From IMG/VR virus record IMGVR_UViG_3300009172_000020, positions 1 through 36,622 of that record: a stretch of DNA of 36,622 nucleotides; one strand, given 5' to 3'. The DNA is from a virus. The notes under the pieces were generated by a model. That model did no database searches. It saw nothing but the letters and a program-made list of their open reading frames with translations, and was not told where the DNA came from. Positions 17,701-26,374 of this stretch are shown here, one piece after another (within the stretch, counting starts at the first letter, position 1; each line of letters begins with the position of its first letter). The translations under genes were made by a program, and so were the position numbers.

Positions 17701-19531
17701 AATCACGTTAACTGGTGCAGGAACAAGTCACTTTATTGAAACTCCAGTTCCGTTTATTGCTCCAAGCGAGTATAGCAAGTCGTTTGGACTTGCTGGTGTT
17801 ACAGAAAGATATGACGGTATGTTCCCATACTTATATAGCTCTTCAGGTGTGCTACCTGCAGAATCATCTGACGTAGTAATTGGTTACATTGATACAGCAA
17901 TAGACACAAGTATTGATGCTGCATCGTTAAGAACACAAATAGATAACTTAAACTTCAAGTACAAAACTTGGACAAGAGATCATGTTGATCCATCATACTA
18001 TTCAGTATATGAATATAGAGTTGGTAGAACTAGATTCTCAGGAGATAGTTTAGACGGAACTACACGTAATAGTGTATACAGTGATAACGTACTAGACAAG
18101 AAAGCAGGTGAACTGTTCCTAGGAACAGGCGTTTCAGCACAAGAGCAAACATCAGTTTGGGATCTAGACTTTAGTAAGGTTACCATGCTTAAAGTTGAAT
18201 TTAGTTGGTACGGTGCTGTTGGTGCGTTATTCCTAGCATATGTTCCAGTTGGCAATGGTGAAGCACGTTGGGTAAGAGTACACCATTTACGTTGTTCAAA
18301 CCAGTTAAAGATATCTTCATTAGGTAATGCTACACTTCCAATTACATATCTAGTATATGGTGGCGGTAGTGAAAGTAGATTTGGTGTTCCAAATGCTAAC
18401 AGGCTTCAGAACCCATATGGTAGTTATTCAGAAAGCCTTGTTAAGTATGGTGCTTCTTACTACATTGATGGTGGTGACAGAGGTACTGTAAGACTATTCA
18501 ACCACAGTAGTGAAACACCAACAGATGTATATGGATCAAGATACAAAGTAGGCGTTGACAACACTAATGCAGGTGATCCGGTTACACCTATAATGACAGT
18601 TAATAATCTAGACCCAGATACAACAGGATTAAATGCTCCAGCTGTTAGTACATTCTATATGAACGCTAGAATTATTACAGGTAACTCACAGGATCAAAAC
18701 GTTAAAGTTATTTGGGTAGACGGCAACGACCTATATCTTAATAAGCCAGTAAGTGCTGTTTCGACACTAGGTATAATTGTAGACAGACCTGCATTGCTAT
18801 ACGGTTTAAAAACTAAAGACAACATTACATCAGGTAATGGTGATGACGTTAGAAACAGAGTACAGGTATATCCAACACGTTTAAGTGCTGGGTCTCAAGG
18901 TACTGTAAATACTAAACTGACACTAGTTAAAAGTCCGACATTCCAAACAACTGTAGGAACGACCGGAAGTTTTGCAATTAATGCAGAAGTAAATATAAAC
19001 AGTCAATACTTACTGTCTACAACAAATACAGATTACCTTTCACAAAACGGCGACTTTACATACGGTTACTTCCAAGCAAGTTTAAATGGATCAGAAACAC
19101 TCATCAGTGTACTAGGAAGACTAGAGAAAGCTAATGATAATTACTTCTTCTATCCAGAGGACATCTACAACGGTACGTTAGTTTTTGCTAGTGGTGCTTC
19201 GTTCTTAAAAGAAGGCGTGTATGACCCACAGGGTACAACACTTACTTCAAGCGAAACTACATTTGAAAAAGAACGTTTAAGTTCAGTAGAAGTTGCACTA
19301 AGATCACAAACACCTATTCCAGGTACAGGTACAGAACTAGCAAGTTACTATATTGCTCCAGGTGCTGAAGAATTTGACTTAGCAACATATTTTGATTATA
19401 ACAAAGAATACATAAGTTACCCATTAACAGATCAAATAGAAACCCTTTACATAGCAACGTTTAGTAATACACTTAACAGTTCAGCTGCGCAGGTTTCATT
19501 GAGTGCCAGCTTAACGTGGGAGGAGCAATAA
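14789..19531 (+). CDS. 1580-aa virion structural protein with four ~155-residue KCxRD repeats
   Basis: This is the second-largest protein. The N-terminus (PVVVATDQTAIPVVE at about 33, then SLLGIPRSEVALGIFADVNTY) and motifs FFRYQPGRVSAATFG (about 137), VEFSWYGAVGALFLAYVP (about 1136) and KYGASYYIDGGD (about 1219) all recur in the next gene, so the two are paralogues. Inserted in this one is a helical region (about 274-860) made of four diverged repeats spaced about 150-160 residues apart. Each opens with KCxRDxxxxLxA and a D...GGN-type turn (at about 274, 424, 584 and 744). This repeat type occurs in marine T4-like structural proteins; its function is not known to me. It probably belongs to a baseplate-attached fibre. 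It starts on the stop of the previous gene. Confidence 0.85.
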   Translation: MSSLNNINNNASVVNVGRTTPVTPGAQPAANSIPVVVATDQTAIPVVEQNKIQSEVALSLLGIPRSEVALGIFADVNTYDVNPSEWSSAPADYSEVGNTDTQYTGVGGAQGWGILHLPEESGAKVTAPADETAVLTSKRFFRYQPGRVSAATFGIKSSFASGNVVGAGQRQPTRNPDVKKYGIFDKFDGYYWETRDTGQGDQFAVVRRTQSIIRKNPLQFGNSSGQQTEDHALGGKAPSIAESTYNQYPTATKYLTENKFDLIDKSVISNTAVKCQRDLGYFLDAIGTDITLGTTYGAIFQGLAESNSNEYPLPASVTTAIDNSETQVKALAGVDTTADAAVDAWYAILRAVAVDAGTRVDYASATQTEQIAFLKAVTFTDPSSGATASEIAVKDQLVANRDFIAAEINAWVTDQYPSASHNVFKCTRDVLFVLNAISYDLLYGGNSSIYDAAKFFFYDGFSKSDQTSDYITQTVAAYGHLASILDDIVKNVSIVKTTGNSETQSTGNGVAGNADSDIVVAYATIIRDVINEGDILLSLPVTRTAPDTSWGAASMTAAQSAITAAKQTIVTTVSPVTFTGDDLKCKRDLEFVLDAYINDLRWGGNGHIIANGATYETALLNDAEREGETHYFFRNKLRDTLAGINETAARTKIGDLAKYQIQAVTANGSGAYPAQLGPDGVTTGKITEAQIAAATYGQRSKVETIFAVYSLYYGYLVSQSLTYDAVTDLPDGAVEADFLEVLKYKCVRDVKYIMNGYGSDVQFGGNAGTVYNAAKYYSDGALKVYSQTNAGVVAEINRHVFLKDLLTATGTVSVTRTDDSAISINSLATKFALSTAQRDKLNVLGNLIVNNFTTEYAGAVDYGKAGQFGDLVILRDGLIMCHAALYDPTLLKKRLKTPAQIDTTNNTFTLAEGSVIIGQYVNYYGDCPQLTDGKTYWVSNVSGPKGNVIQLMDPAVADFDQFDVNPSNNTIITLTGAGTSHFIETPVPFIAPSEYSKSFGLAGVTERYDGMFPYLYSSSGVLPAESSDVVIGYIDTAIDTSIDAASLRTQIDNLNFKYKTWTRDHVDPSYYSVYEYRVGRTRFSGDSLDGTTRNSVYSDNVLDKKAGELFLGTGVSAQEQTSVWDLDFSKVTMLKVEFSWYGAVGALFLAYVPVGNGEARWVRVHHLRCSNQLKISSLGNATLPITYLVYGGGSESRFGVPNANRLQNPYGSYSESLVKYGASYYIDGGDRGTVRLFNHSSETPTDVYGSRYKVGVDNTNAGDPVTPIMTVNNLDPDTTGLNAPAVSTFYMNARIITGNSQDQNVKVIWVDGNDLYLNKPVSAVSTLGIIVDRPALLYGLKTKDNITSGNGDDVRNRVQVYPTRLSAGSQGTVNTKLTLVKSPTFQTTVGTTGSFAINAEVNINSQYLLSTTNTDYLSQNGDFTYGYFQASLNGSETLISVLGRLEKANDNYFFYPEDIYNGTLVFASGASFLKEGVYDPQGTTLTSSETTFEKERLSSVEVALRSQTPIPGTGTELASYYIAPGAEEFDLATYFDYNKEYISYPLTDQIETLYIATFSNTLNSSAAQVSLSASLTWEEQ
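15604..17370 (+). repeat. Four diverged ~155-codon repeats (KCxRD...GGN) inside the 1580-aa gene
   Basis: Units begin near 15607, 16060, 16538 and 17020 with KCQRDLGYFLDAIGTD, KCTRDVLFVLNAISYD, KCKRDLEFVLDAYIND and KCVRDVKYIMNGYGSD. Units two to four continue with GGN, and two and four with (Y)NAAK/DAAK. Apart from this signature the units have diverged strongly, so the duplication is old. Confidence 0.75.
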
Positions 19532-19534
19532 TAG

Positions 19535-22500
19535 ATGCCTCAAATCAAAATAGGATTCGACAGAATACCTATACCAACGTCAAAGACATTTGTACCTCTT
19601 TATGACATTGTTAAAGGTGTCCCGCTAAGAGATTCAAATGGTAACATAATTGTTACTGAATCTGAAGGTCCGGTAGAGGCTCTTTCGAAAGCAGAGAATA
19701 GTACCAGTGTTGTAGTAAACAACGTTGTCGCTGATAATACAGTGTTAAGTATTGTTGAACAATTTGCTGAAACATCACAAGTTAGTACATCACTATTAGG
19801 TATTCCAAGAGCAGAAGTCCAACTTAGTTTATTCTCAGATGTAAGTACATACGGTATAAACGAAGAAGAGTGGGAGTTCTATCAATTTAACGGAGTGTCT
19901 GGTCGCCCTGGTGGGTGGTATACTAGACGCAACACTACATACGGCAATCATTACTATACAAGACTAAGAGAAGAAACAAATGAACAAGCACTTGTTGTAG
20001 AAAGTTTTCCTGTAGCATTTACATTTCCTCCGGGACCTAACTATGTAAATGGCGGCTACAATACAGCGGTGTTCAACAGATATTTAGAATTTATAAATTT
20101 AGGCAACCAACTATATAACGATTATGTAGGTGACTATCCTCTGTTTGCACAAGAAAACTTTTTAGACCCTACACTATGTGATGTATCAGACGGTGACGTA
20201 AACTATCCAGATGATGAACAACTGGGTTATGATAAACTTGAAAACTGGTGTCAAGCATGGATGAACATGCGTGACGGATTATTAAGTAATCCTGGTACTA
20301 ATACTCCAATAAGATTCCCTACAGGATATGATGCTACAAACACAAGGCCTGGACAATCAGACCAAGCACAGTACTTTGGGCTACTTCAAAGTAAGAAAGC
20401 ATATAGATATCAGCCAGGACGTATATCAGGATTTACTTTTGGCTTTAGAGCAAGTAGAGACGAAGCTAGTATTGACAACACCATCGAATGGGGCATAGGC
20501 AATCCAACAGATGAATATGTGTTTCAAATAAGAGGTCCACAATTTAATATCATACGTAGAAGCTCGGTAAGATTGCCAAACGAAATACTACAACGCATGG
20601 GCTTTAATAATTCATCTCAAACAACAGTTAGTAGTAGAGAACCGTTTAACGAAACTGAATTCTATGAACTTGTAATTACAAGAGACTTTTTTAACGGAGA
20701 TGCACTCGATGGTAATGGTAGATCGGGTTACTTACTTGATCCAAAAAAAGTTACTATGTACAAAATTGAATTTGGTTGGTACGGTGCTATTGGTGCTAAG
20801 TTTTATGCTTACATTCCAACAGACACTGGAGATGCACGTTGGGTGTTAATGCACACACTAACAATTGAAAACCAACTAGGTGAACCTTGTTTACAAGATC
20901 CTTACTTTAAATTTAGATACTTACAAGATATTAAAAACACTGGTAACATTAGAACACCACAATACTTGTACAAGTATGGTGCTTCGTGTTATATTGACGG
21001 CGGCGACAATAGTGCTGGCAAATACTACAGTTACACATCAGATGATAAAATTGTAAACAGTGCTAGACAAACAAGTATTGCAGGAATTTATCCTAAACAG
21101 TTTATTAAAAACAGTAACGGTTACCAAAAGCCAAACAAGAAAAATGTTTATCCAGTAGATTTAAAAATAGACTGTGATCAACTTACAGAAGTTCAGGTTG
21201 TTGAAATAGAAGGATGTCCTGCATTTGGACATCACTATGCACCTAGTTTACACAGTAATCAAAACGGTGTAATACGTAGCGTAAATATAAACGGTTCTGG
21301 TTCTGAAATAACAACTAATCCGCAACTACAAGTTAATATAACAAATATTACTCAAGCAAGTTGTGGTATTGTAACTACAGCAACAGCACATGGTTTTTAC
21401 ATTGGACAAAAAGTTACACTTGAAAATGTTGTAGGTATGACAGAGGTTAACTTACAAACATACTATATTGATGTATTAAGCGATACACAATTTGCTTTAT
21501 ATAGCGATCCACAATACGATACAGAAGTTAACACAAGCGGCTTTGCAGCATATATAAGTGGCGGAACAGTAGATGGTGATCCAATATTTAGATCAAGAGA
21601 CGATGACTCGAAACTAATCATACCCGGTATTAATAGTAGCTACGCAAAAATAACTAGTGAATCAACAGCAAACATTGAACGTATAGGGTTTGACGGAGCA
21701 TACGAAAAAAGTGCAACAGGTACTATCGATCCACAAGTAAAATTAAATGGCGTATTAACAAACCGTGCTGATATAGACACAACGTCTGTAAGATTTACAA
21801 GTTACTATGATGCCATTGCAGGTAGTACGTACCCTGTTACAGGTGACAGTTTTGATTGTAACTATTTAAATCCTGTAACTAGAGAAGGAACACAGTTTTG
21901 TGAATTTTTAATTGGTGTTACAGAGAACAAACCGATTATAGCAACACGTACTAATGCACTTGGTACTCCAATACAAGAAATTAAGTTTTTAGCAAAAGAC
22001 GGCATCACAGAACTAGAGCCTAATCTAGATAATATACTACATGCAGAATTTACTCATAGTAGCTTATTTAGAGATAGGGACGGATATGAAGAGTCAGAAG
22101 GCGATGCACCATTAGGTATACGCTATGACGTAGATTATCGTTTGCCGCAACCGGCAGGTACTGACTCTGGAATATGCTCCGGCCTTAAATGTTCAATTGA
22201 AGATAGGTTAGAATTTGCTGTAACATATGCATCAGCAGATCCTGTATCAGGCACGTCGAGTGATGTTATTGTATTTGACGATGAGCCTAGTGAGTTAATT
22301 AATGGCTTTAATTTAATAGGCGGAGAGTTTGGCGAAGGCGATACAGCAAGTGGAATTAAATTTACATCTGGACTAAAAACTTTTGTTACTGGTGAAGGTG
22401 TAGAAAAATATTACGTAGATGTAGATGGTGCTCCTAGTAGTAGTGCATTTACTTTAAAAGTATCTCCTGTAAGATTAACAGATAAACTTATAACAGGCGA

Positions 22501-22978
22501 CCCTGACAAAGGTATAAACAAAGTACAAATCTTTAGTTTCCAACCAAAGCCGATGTATCTTGTTGTGTTTATGCGAGACAATGCTAGAATGAATAATGTA
22601 ACTATTACTGAGTACATAAACGGAACTACAAGAGCATTTTGTCCTGAATGGATTTCAAACAGCGGAGTTGATGTAGTATTTTCCGGTGGTGCAAGTGCAG
22701 GGGTTCCTGCAGCTAACTACTTAGAAAAAGAAAGACTAGCAAGTACAAGTGTAGACGTACAAAACTCGCAACCTCTAAGACCAGGTAAGTTAAAGGACAC
22801 GTTATATGTTTCACCTAATAGAAACAACACTGTTGACTTAGACAGTGTGTATGGCCCAGATAGAACAACAATTACTCCTGGAATATTAAATACTTCAGCA
22901 ACATTTGTCACAGCAAGAAGTATGATCAATAACGATGTTAATTTAGTAAGTGCAAGTATCACAACGAAGGAAGATTAA
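19535..22978 (+). CDS. 1147-aa virion structural protein, paralogue of the upstream 1580-aa protein
   Basis: The shared framework with the 1580-aa protein is clear: SLLGIPRAEVQLSLFSDVSTY (about 85), YRYQPGRISGFTFGFRASR (about 290), KIEFGWYGAIGAKFYAYIP (about 411) and YKYGASCYIDGGD (about 481), in the same order. It lacks the KCxRD repeat region. Residues about 603-650 (TATAHGFYIGQKVTLENVVG, then GMTEVN and FALY) resemble the small beta FCCH-like domain that recurs in phage structural proteins. The C-terminus (ASVDVQNSQPLRPGKLKDTLYVSP) is beta-rich and has a counterpart in the paralogue (VEVALRSQTPIPGTGTELASYYIAP), so the ends also correspond. A strong GGGAGGAG lies 10 bp before the ATG, within the last codons of the upstream gene. 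Its own stop overlaps the LRR gene start. Confidence 0.85.
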   Translation: MPQIKIGFDRIPIPTSKTFVPLYDIVKGVPLRDSNGNIIVTESEGPVEALSKAENSTSVVVNNVVADNTVLSIVEQFAETSQVSTSLLGIPRAEVQLSLFSDVSTYGINEEEWEFYQFNGVSGRPGGWYTRRNTTYGNHYYTRLREETNEQALVVESFPVAFTFPPGPNYVNGGYNTAVFNRYLEFINLGNQLYNDYVGDYPLFAQENFLDPTLCDVSDGDVNYPDDEQLGYDKLENWCQAWMNMRDGLLSNPGTNTPIRFPTGYDATNTRPGQSDQAQYFGLLQSKKAYRYQPGRISGFTFGFRASRDEASIDNTIEWGIGNPTDEYVFQIRGPQFNIIRRSSVRLPNEILQRMGFNNSSQTTVSSREPFNETEFYELVITRDFFNGDALDGNGRSGYLLDPKKVTMYKIEFGWYGAIGAKFYAYIPTDTGDARWVLMHTLTIENQLGEPCLQDPYFKFRYLQDIKNTGNIRTPQYLYKYGASCYIDGGDNSAGKYYSYTSDDKIVNSARQTSIAGIYPKQFIKNSNGYQKPNKKNVYPVDLKIDCDQLTEVQVVEIEGCPAFGHHYAPSLHSNQNGVIRSVNINGSGSEITTNPQLQVNITNITQASCGIVTTATAHGFYIGQKVTLENVVGMTEVNLQTYYIDVLSDTQFALYSDPQYDTEVNTSGFAAYISGGTVDGDPIFRSRDDDSKLIIPGINSSYAKITSESTANIERIGFDGAYEKSATGTIDPQVKLNGVLTNRADIDTTSVRFTSYYDAIAGSTYPVTGDSFDCNYLNPVTREGTQFCEFLIGVTENKPIIATRTNALGTPIQEIKFLAKDGITELEPNLDNILHAEFTHSSLFRDRDGYEESEGDAPLGIRYDVDYRLPQPAGTDSGICSGLKCSIEDRLEFAVTYASADPVSGTSSDVIVFDDEPSELINGFNLIGGEFGEGDTASGIKFTSGLKTFVTGEGVEKYYVDVDGAPSSSAFTLKVSPVRLTDKLITGDPDKGINKVQIFSFQPKPMYLVVFMRDNARMNNVTITEYINGTTRAFCPEWISNSGVDVVFSGGASAGVPAANYLEKERLASTSVDVQNSQPLRPGKLKDTLYVSPNRNNTVDLDSVYGPDRTTITPGILNTSATFVTARSMINNDVNLVSASITTKED

Positions 22979-25362
22979 TGGCAGAGATTAAATTTGGTCT
23001 AAACGTAAACAGGAGTCTTGCAGATGTTGCAGATCCTGCAGCGGCATTAGAAAATATAGGCATAGATATTAACGATCTTGATGTTATTAGAAACGCAGCC
23101 GGCACCTTAGGCATTACAGCAGACGATGTAAAAACATTAAGTGGGCTCGAAGTTCCTGTACAAACATACCTTGTTAAGCTATACCAAGATACATTACAAT
23201 ACGCTACTATTATTGACGAAACAGCAGGTACAGGTTCGGCACTAAAAGGTAACTTATCAGTTAACGGTGCATTAGGTGCTGGCGCAATTAAGTATCAATA
23301 TATTGATGATGACAATAGTACACTAAAATTTGCAGACATTAGTACAAGCCGTGTTAGTAGCTGGAGTAGTACAGACAGTCCTGCATCAAGCACTAGTCCA
23401 ATATTTTACGGAAGTCAAATTGAAGTCGATGGCGCTATTGAAGCAAATACATTAGAAATATTAAAGCCAGCTGATACAGTACGGTTTAGAAGTTCTGAAG
23501 TTCCTACACACAAAGTACAAGCAACTATCGGCGGTCAAACAGTATACCTATATGCAATGAAAGGTATACCTTTAATATTTGAAGGATTCTTCCGTAACTT
23601 AGATAGTGATTTAAGATTAGTTACAAGTGGTGCAGTTAGTTGGCGGGTTGTAAACAATCAATTTGATTACTTAACAAAAGAATATGAAAATGTAGGCGGC
23701 AGTAATACAACACGTAGTTTCTTAAGATATAGAGACACAGGCGCTGCATCTAAAAACATTGAGATATATCATAATCCAAATAATATTTTAACATTACCAT
23801 TAGGCGGAGTTGGTATAGAAGAGTTGCCAGCGGCCGCATTAGAAAATTGTGAAAACTTATATGTAAACAACAACATCCTAAAAACATTCCCAGACTTTAC
23901 ACAGTTTGTTCCTAATGTTAGATTATTAGATGTTAGAGAGAATAACTTTACACTAGGTGACGAGCCTACTTTACGTAAATTTAATTCAAGTGTGTTAGCA
24001 CGTATACCTACAACAGTTAGAGAGATTAGATTTGGCAATACATTTAACGGAAGTATAACAGCAGACCTAACAACACTTACTAGCTTGTTAACTTTAAATC
24101 TAAACGGACACAGCAGAGGCGGAGCGTTTAATTACTTCGACCAAGATGCTGAAGATCCAACTGGTGCAGGGCCTGAAGTTGCAACCACTTGTCAAAACTA
24201 TTACCTATACAGAAACAGTTTTAATTCTGTACCACAAAGTGTTAAAGACTTGCCAGACCTAAGGCAGATTAATATATACAGTAATAGCATTACTGATGAT
24301 AGTATGCAGTTTGCTAGTAGTGTAATTAACTATATAAACATAGGCGGCAATCCAGGAATAAACATTCCAAACCTAACAAACAAAAATTCACTACAGAATT
24401 TTTATTCTCATTACAATAGTGCAGCTAATGTACCTGCAGATAGAAACTTATTTACTACAAGCTCAGGAGCATATAAGTTTGCAAACTGTGGAGCTCTAAG
24501 ACTTATATACTGTTACGGAAGTGCATATACTGGACCAATACCAAAGTTTGCTGGAAACTCACAATTATACTATTTCCAAGGACAGTACACTGCATTAACA
24601 GGTGGACGTTCAGACACAGAACAAGACTACGTTTTGTATGATGATGTATTTGATGATTGTAACACTTCAATGCAGTACTTCCAAGTAGCAAGTAGTAGTT
24701 TGTTAAATGCTCCAATGCACCCAGACTGTTTCGAGAAGCCAACAAACATGGTAGGAATTGTATTTAGAAGTTTCAATGCTGGAGTTAGCGGAGCGTTTCC
24801 AAGTTTAAGCACAATGCAAAACTTGCGGTACATTGTAATGTTGCAGAATAACTTTACAGGACCATTGCCTAACTTCTTTAACAATCCACAACTATATTAT
24901 TGCCACTTGTATGGCAACTCATTTAGTGGTACTATTCCTGTAATACAAAGCAATGCATTACAGTACTTCTATGTGCATAGTAATCAGTTAACAGGATTCG
25001 GTGGACTAGAAACACCGAACCTAAGAAGATTGTTTATTAGTTACAATTTAATTACTGGTGCTGTCCCTAATATGAATAATTTAGTACTGTGTTATGATTT
25101 TTATATGAATAACAATGACTTTACAGACTACACATCAGGAGCGGTAGTGTTGTGTAGAAGTTTACTTAGATTTGATATAAGCAACAATCCAAACATGTCA
25201 GCGGGAGCGGTAAATAGTATTGTAGCAGATCTTGTTGCAAATTATGAAAACAATCCACGTAGTGGTATTAGTATTAATTTAGCAAACACAGCTATTCCTA
25301 CAGGTGATGCTGTAGAGCAAATAGAGTTCTTAAGGTCCAAAGGCTGGAATATGAGGTTATAA
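22978..25362 (+). CDS. 794-aa virion-associated protein with long leucine-rich-repeat region
   Basis: The N-terminus (NVNRSLADVADPAAALENIG) matches the attachment-type start of the two following proteins, so this is probably a fibre or baseplate component. After a beta-rich segment (about 115-265) comes a leucine-rich-repeat region from about 270 to the end. Examples are LENCENLYVNNNILKTFPDF (about 288), VRLLDVRENNFTL, LRQINIYSNSITD, LRYIVMLQNNFTGPLPNFF (about 615), YCHLYGNSFSGTIPV (about 641), FYVHSNQLTGFGG, LRRLFISYNLITGAVPNM and LRFDISNNPNMSAG. The NxFxGxIP/LP signature is the plant-specific type of LRR also seen in some bacterial surface proteins. LRR solenoids bind proteins or glycans, which suggests host-surface recognition (inference). 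Some repeats are irregular. No signal peptide or membrane segment is seen. Confidence 0.88.
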   Translation: MAEIKFGLNVNRSLADVADPAAALENIGIDINDLDVIRNAAGTLGITADDVKTLSGLEVPVQTYLVKLYQDTLQYATIIDETAGTGSALKGNLSVNGALGAGAIKYQYIDDDNSTLKFADISTSRVSSWSSTDSPASSTSPIFYGSQIEVDGAIEANTLEILKPADTVRFRSSEVPTHKVQATIGGQTVYLYAMKGIPLIFEGFFRNLDSDLRLVTSGAVSWRVVNNQFDYLTKEYENVGGSNTTRSFLRYRDTGAASKNIEIYHNPNNILTLPLGGVGIEELPAAALENCENLYVNNNILKTFPDFTQFVPNVRLLDVRENNFTLGDEPTLRKFNSSVLARIPTTVREIRFGNTFNGSITADLTTLTSLLTLNLNGHSRGGAFNYFDQDAEDPTGAGPEVATTCQNYYLYRNSFNSVPQSVKDLPDLRQINIYSNSITDDSMQFASSVINYINIGGNPGINIPNLTNKNSLQNFYSHYNSAANVPADRNLFTTSSGAYKFANCGALRLIYCYGSAYTGPIPKFAGNSQLYYFQGQYTALTGGRSDTEQDYVLYDDVFDDCNTSMQYFQVASSSLLNAPMHPDCFEKPTNMVGIVFRSFNAGVSGAFPSLSTMQNLRYIVMLQNNFTGPLPNFFNNPQLYYCHLYGNSFSGTIPVIQSNALQYFYVHSNQLTGFGGLETPNLRRLFISYNLITGAVPNMNNLVLCYDFYMNNNDFTDYTSGAVVLCRSLLRFDISNNPNMSAGAVNSIVADLVANYENNPRSGISINLANTAIPTGDAVEQIEFLRSKGWNMRL

Positions 25363-25363
25363 C

Positions 25364-26374
25364 ATGGCAAGTTCAAGTATACAAGGGTTTCTAAAATCAG
25401 CAAACCTATTAGAAAACACACAAGATAGACAAGCACTTAACAACTTAGGTACGGCACCGGTTGCTGACGATATTAGTTTGTTTATTAACAATAATCAAAA
25501 CGTTAGTACAATACAGTGCGCTGACTCTGAGTACAACTTTATTACAGGGCTTGTTACACTAGTAAACAGTACGCCAGAATTATTTGCAGCAAGAAGTGCT
25601 GTTTTTACAAATGGTGATCCTGTAAAAATAAATTACACCGACGACACTGTACTCAAAGATGACTTGTTTATTACACAAAGTGATGGTGAAAAAACTTTTG
25701 GATTTGCATCAGACAAAGCAGGCGACAGTCAGTATACATTTAGTCCTCCAGCTGCTGGATTTAAGGTTGTAAGATCAGATGCTGTTGTACTTTCAAACTT
25801 AACATTCTTAGGTGCTGTAGAAGATACCGCAGGCTTTAGTAGTGGACTTGGTGAAGGGGCTGCCGGTGGCGAACCTGAAGGTGCATCAGGCATCAATACT
25901 GAAGACACATATGCTAATCAGTTTTTATCAATATATCAATACTTAGATATTGCAAAATATCAAGCAGATAAGAAATTTGTAAGCGATAGAGATGTTGCTA
26001 CAGATGATGACTTTAGGATGGAAGGTACATTTAATATTGAAGATCCTTCAGACATGATTCTTAGTGAAGGCGTAAACTCTAACAGTCCTGGATTGTATAT
26101 TACAAACCCAGCAAGCCCGCTTACTAACATTCAACGTATAAGAGCATTCAGTGATACATCAAATCCTTGGGAAGTTACTGGTAGTGGCGCAAACACTAAA
26201 CTATCTACAGGTGCTATAACAGCACAGACTGGTGATTTAAAATTAAACAACGGAATACTCATTGACGGAATTACGCCGCTTACTGAAAGTGGAAACGTAA
26301 CCAATGTTACGTTTACTCACAAAGCAAAAGTAAAAATAGACGGTATTGACTACTTTTTGTGTTTAACTAGTTGA
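25364..26374 (+). CDS. 336-aa virion structural protein sharing fibre N- and C-terminal modules
   Basis: The N-terminus (FLKSANLLENTQDRQALNNLG) is a copy of the module that opens the LRR protein and the PA14-like protein (L-x-D/E-xx-D-xx-AL-x-NLG). A middle beta region follows, then a flexible Gly/Glu linker near 163-180 (GEGAAGGEPEGASG). The C-terminus (VTFTHKAKVKIDGIDYFLCL) ends in a small domain also found at the end of the opposite-strand PA14-like protein (ITFNGTVYKVL). It starts two bases after the LRR gene. Its last 12 bp overlap the 3' end of the minus-strand gene; the shared bases are almost palindromic, and both proteins end in Thr-Ser. It is probably a small fibre or baseplate decoration; the exact role is unknown. 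Confidence 0.8.
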   Translation: MASSSIQGFLKSANLLENTQDRQALNNLGTAPVADDISLFINNNQNVSTIQCADSEYNFITGLVTLVNSTPELFAARSAVFTNGDPVKINYTDDTVLKDDLFITQSDGEKTFGFASDKAGDSQYTFSPPAAGFKVVRSDAVVLSNLTFLGAVEDTAGFSSGLGEGAAGGEPEGASGINTEDTYANQFLSIYQYLDIAKYQADKKFVSDRDVATDDDFRMEGTFNIEDPSDMILSEGVNSNSPGLYITNPASPLTNIQRIRAFSDTSNPWEVTGSGANTKLSTGAITAQTGDLKLNNGILIDGITPLTESGNVTNVTFTHKAKVKIDGIDYFLCLTS

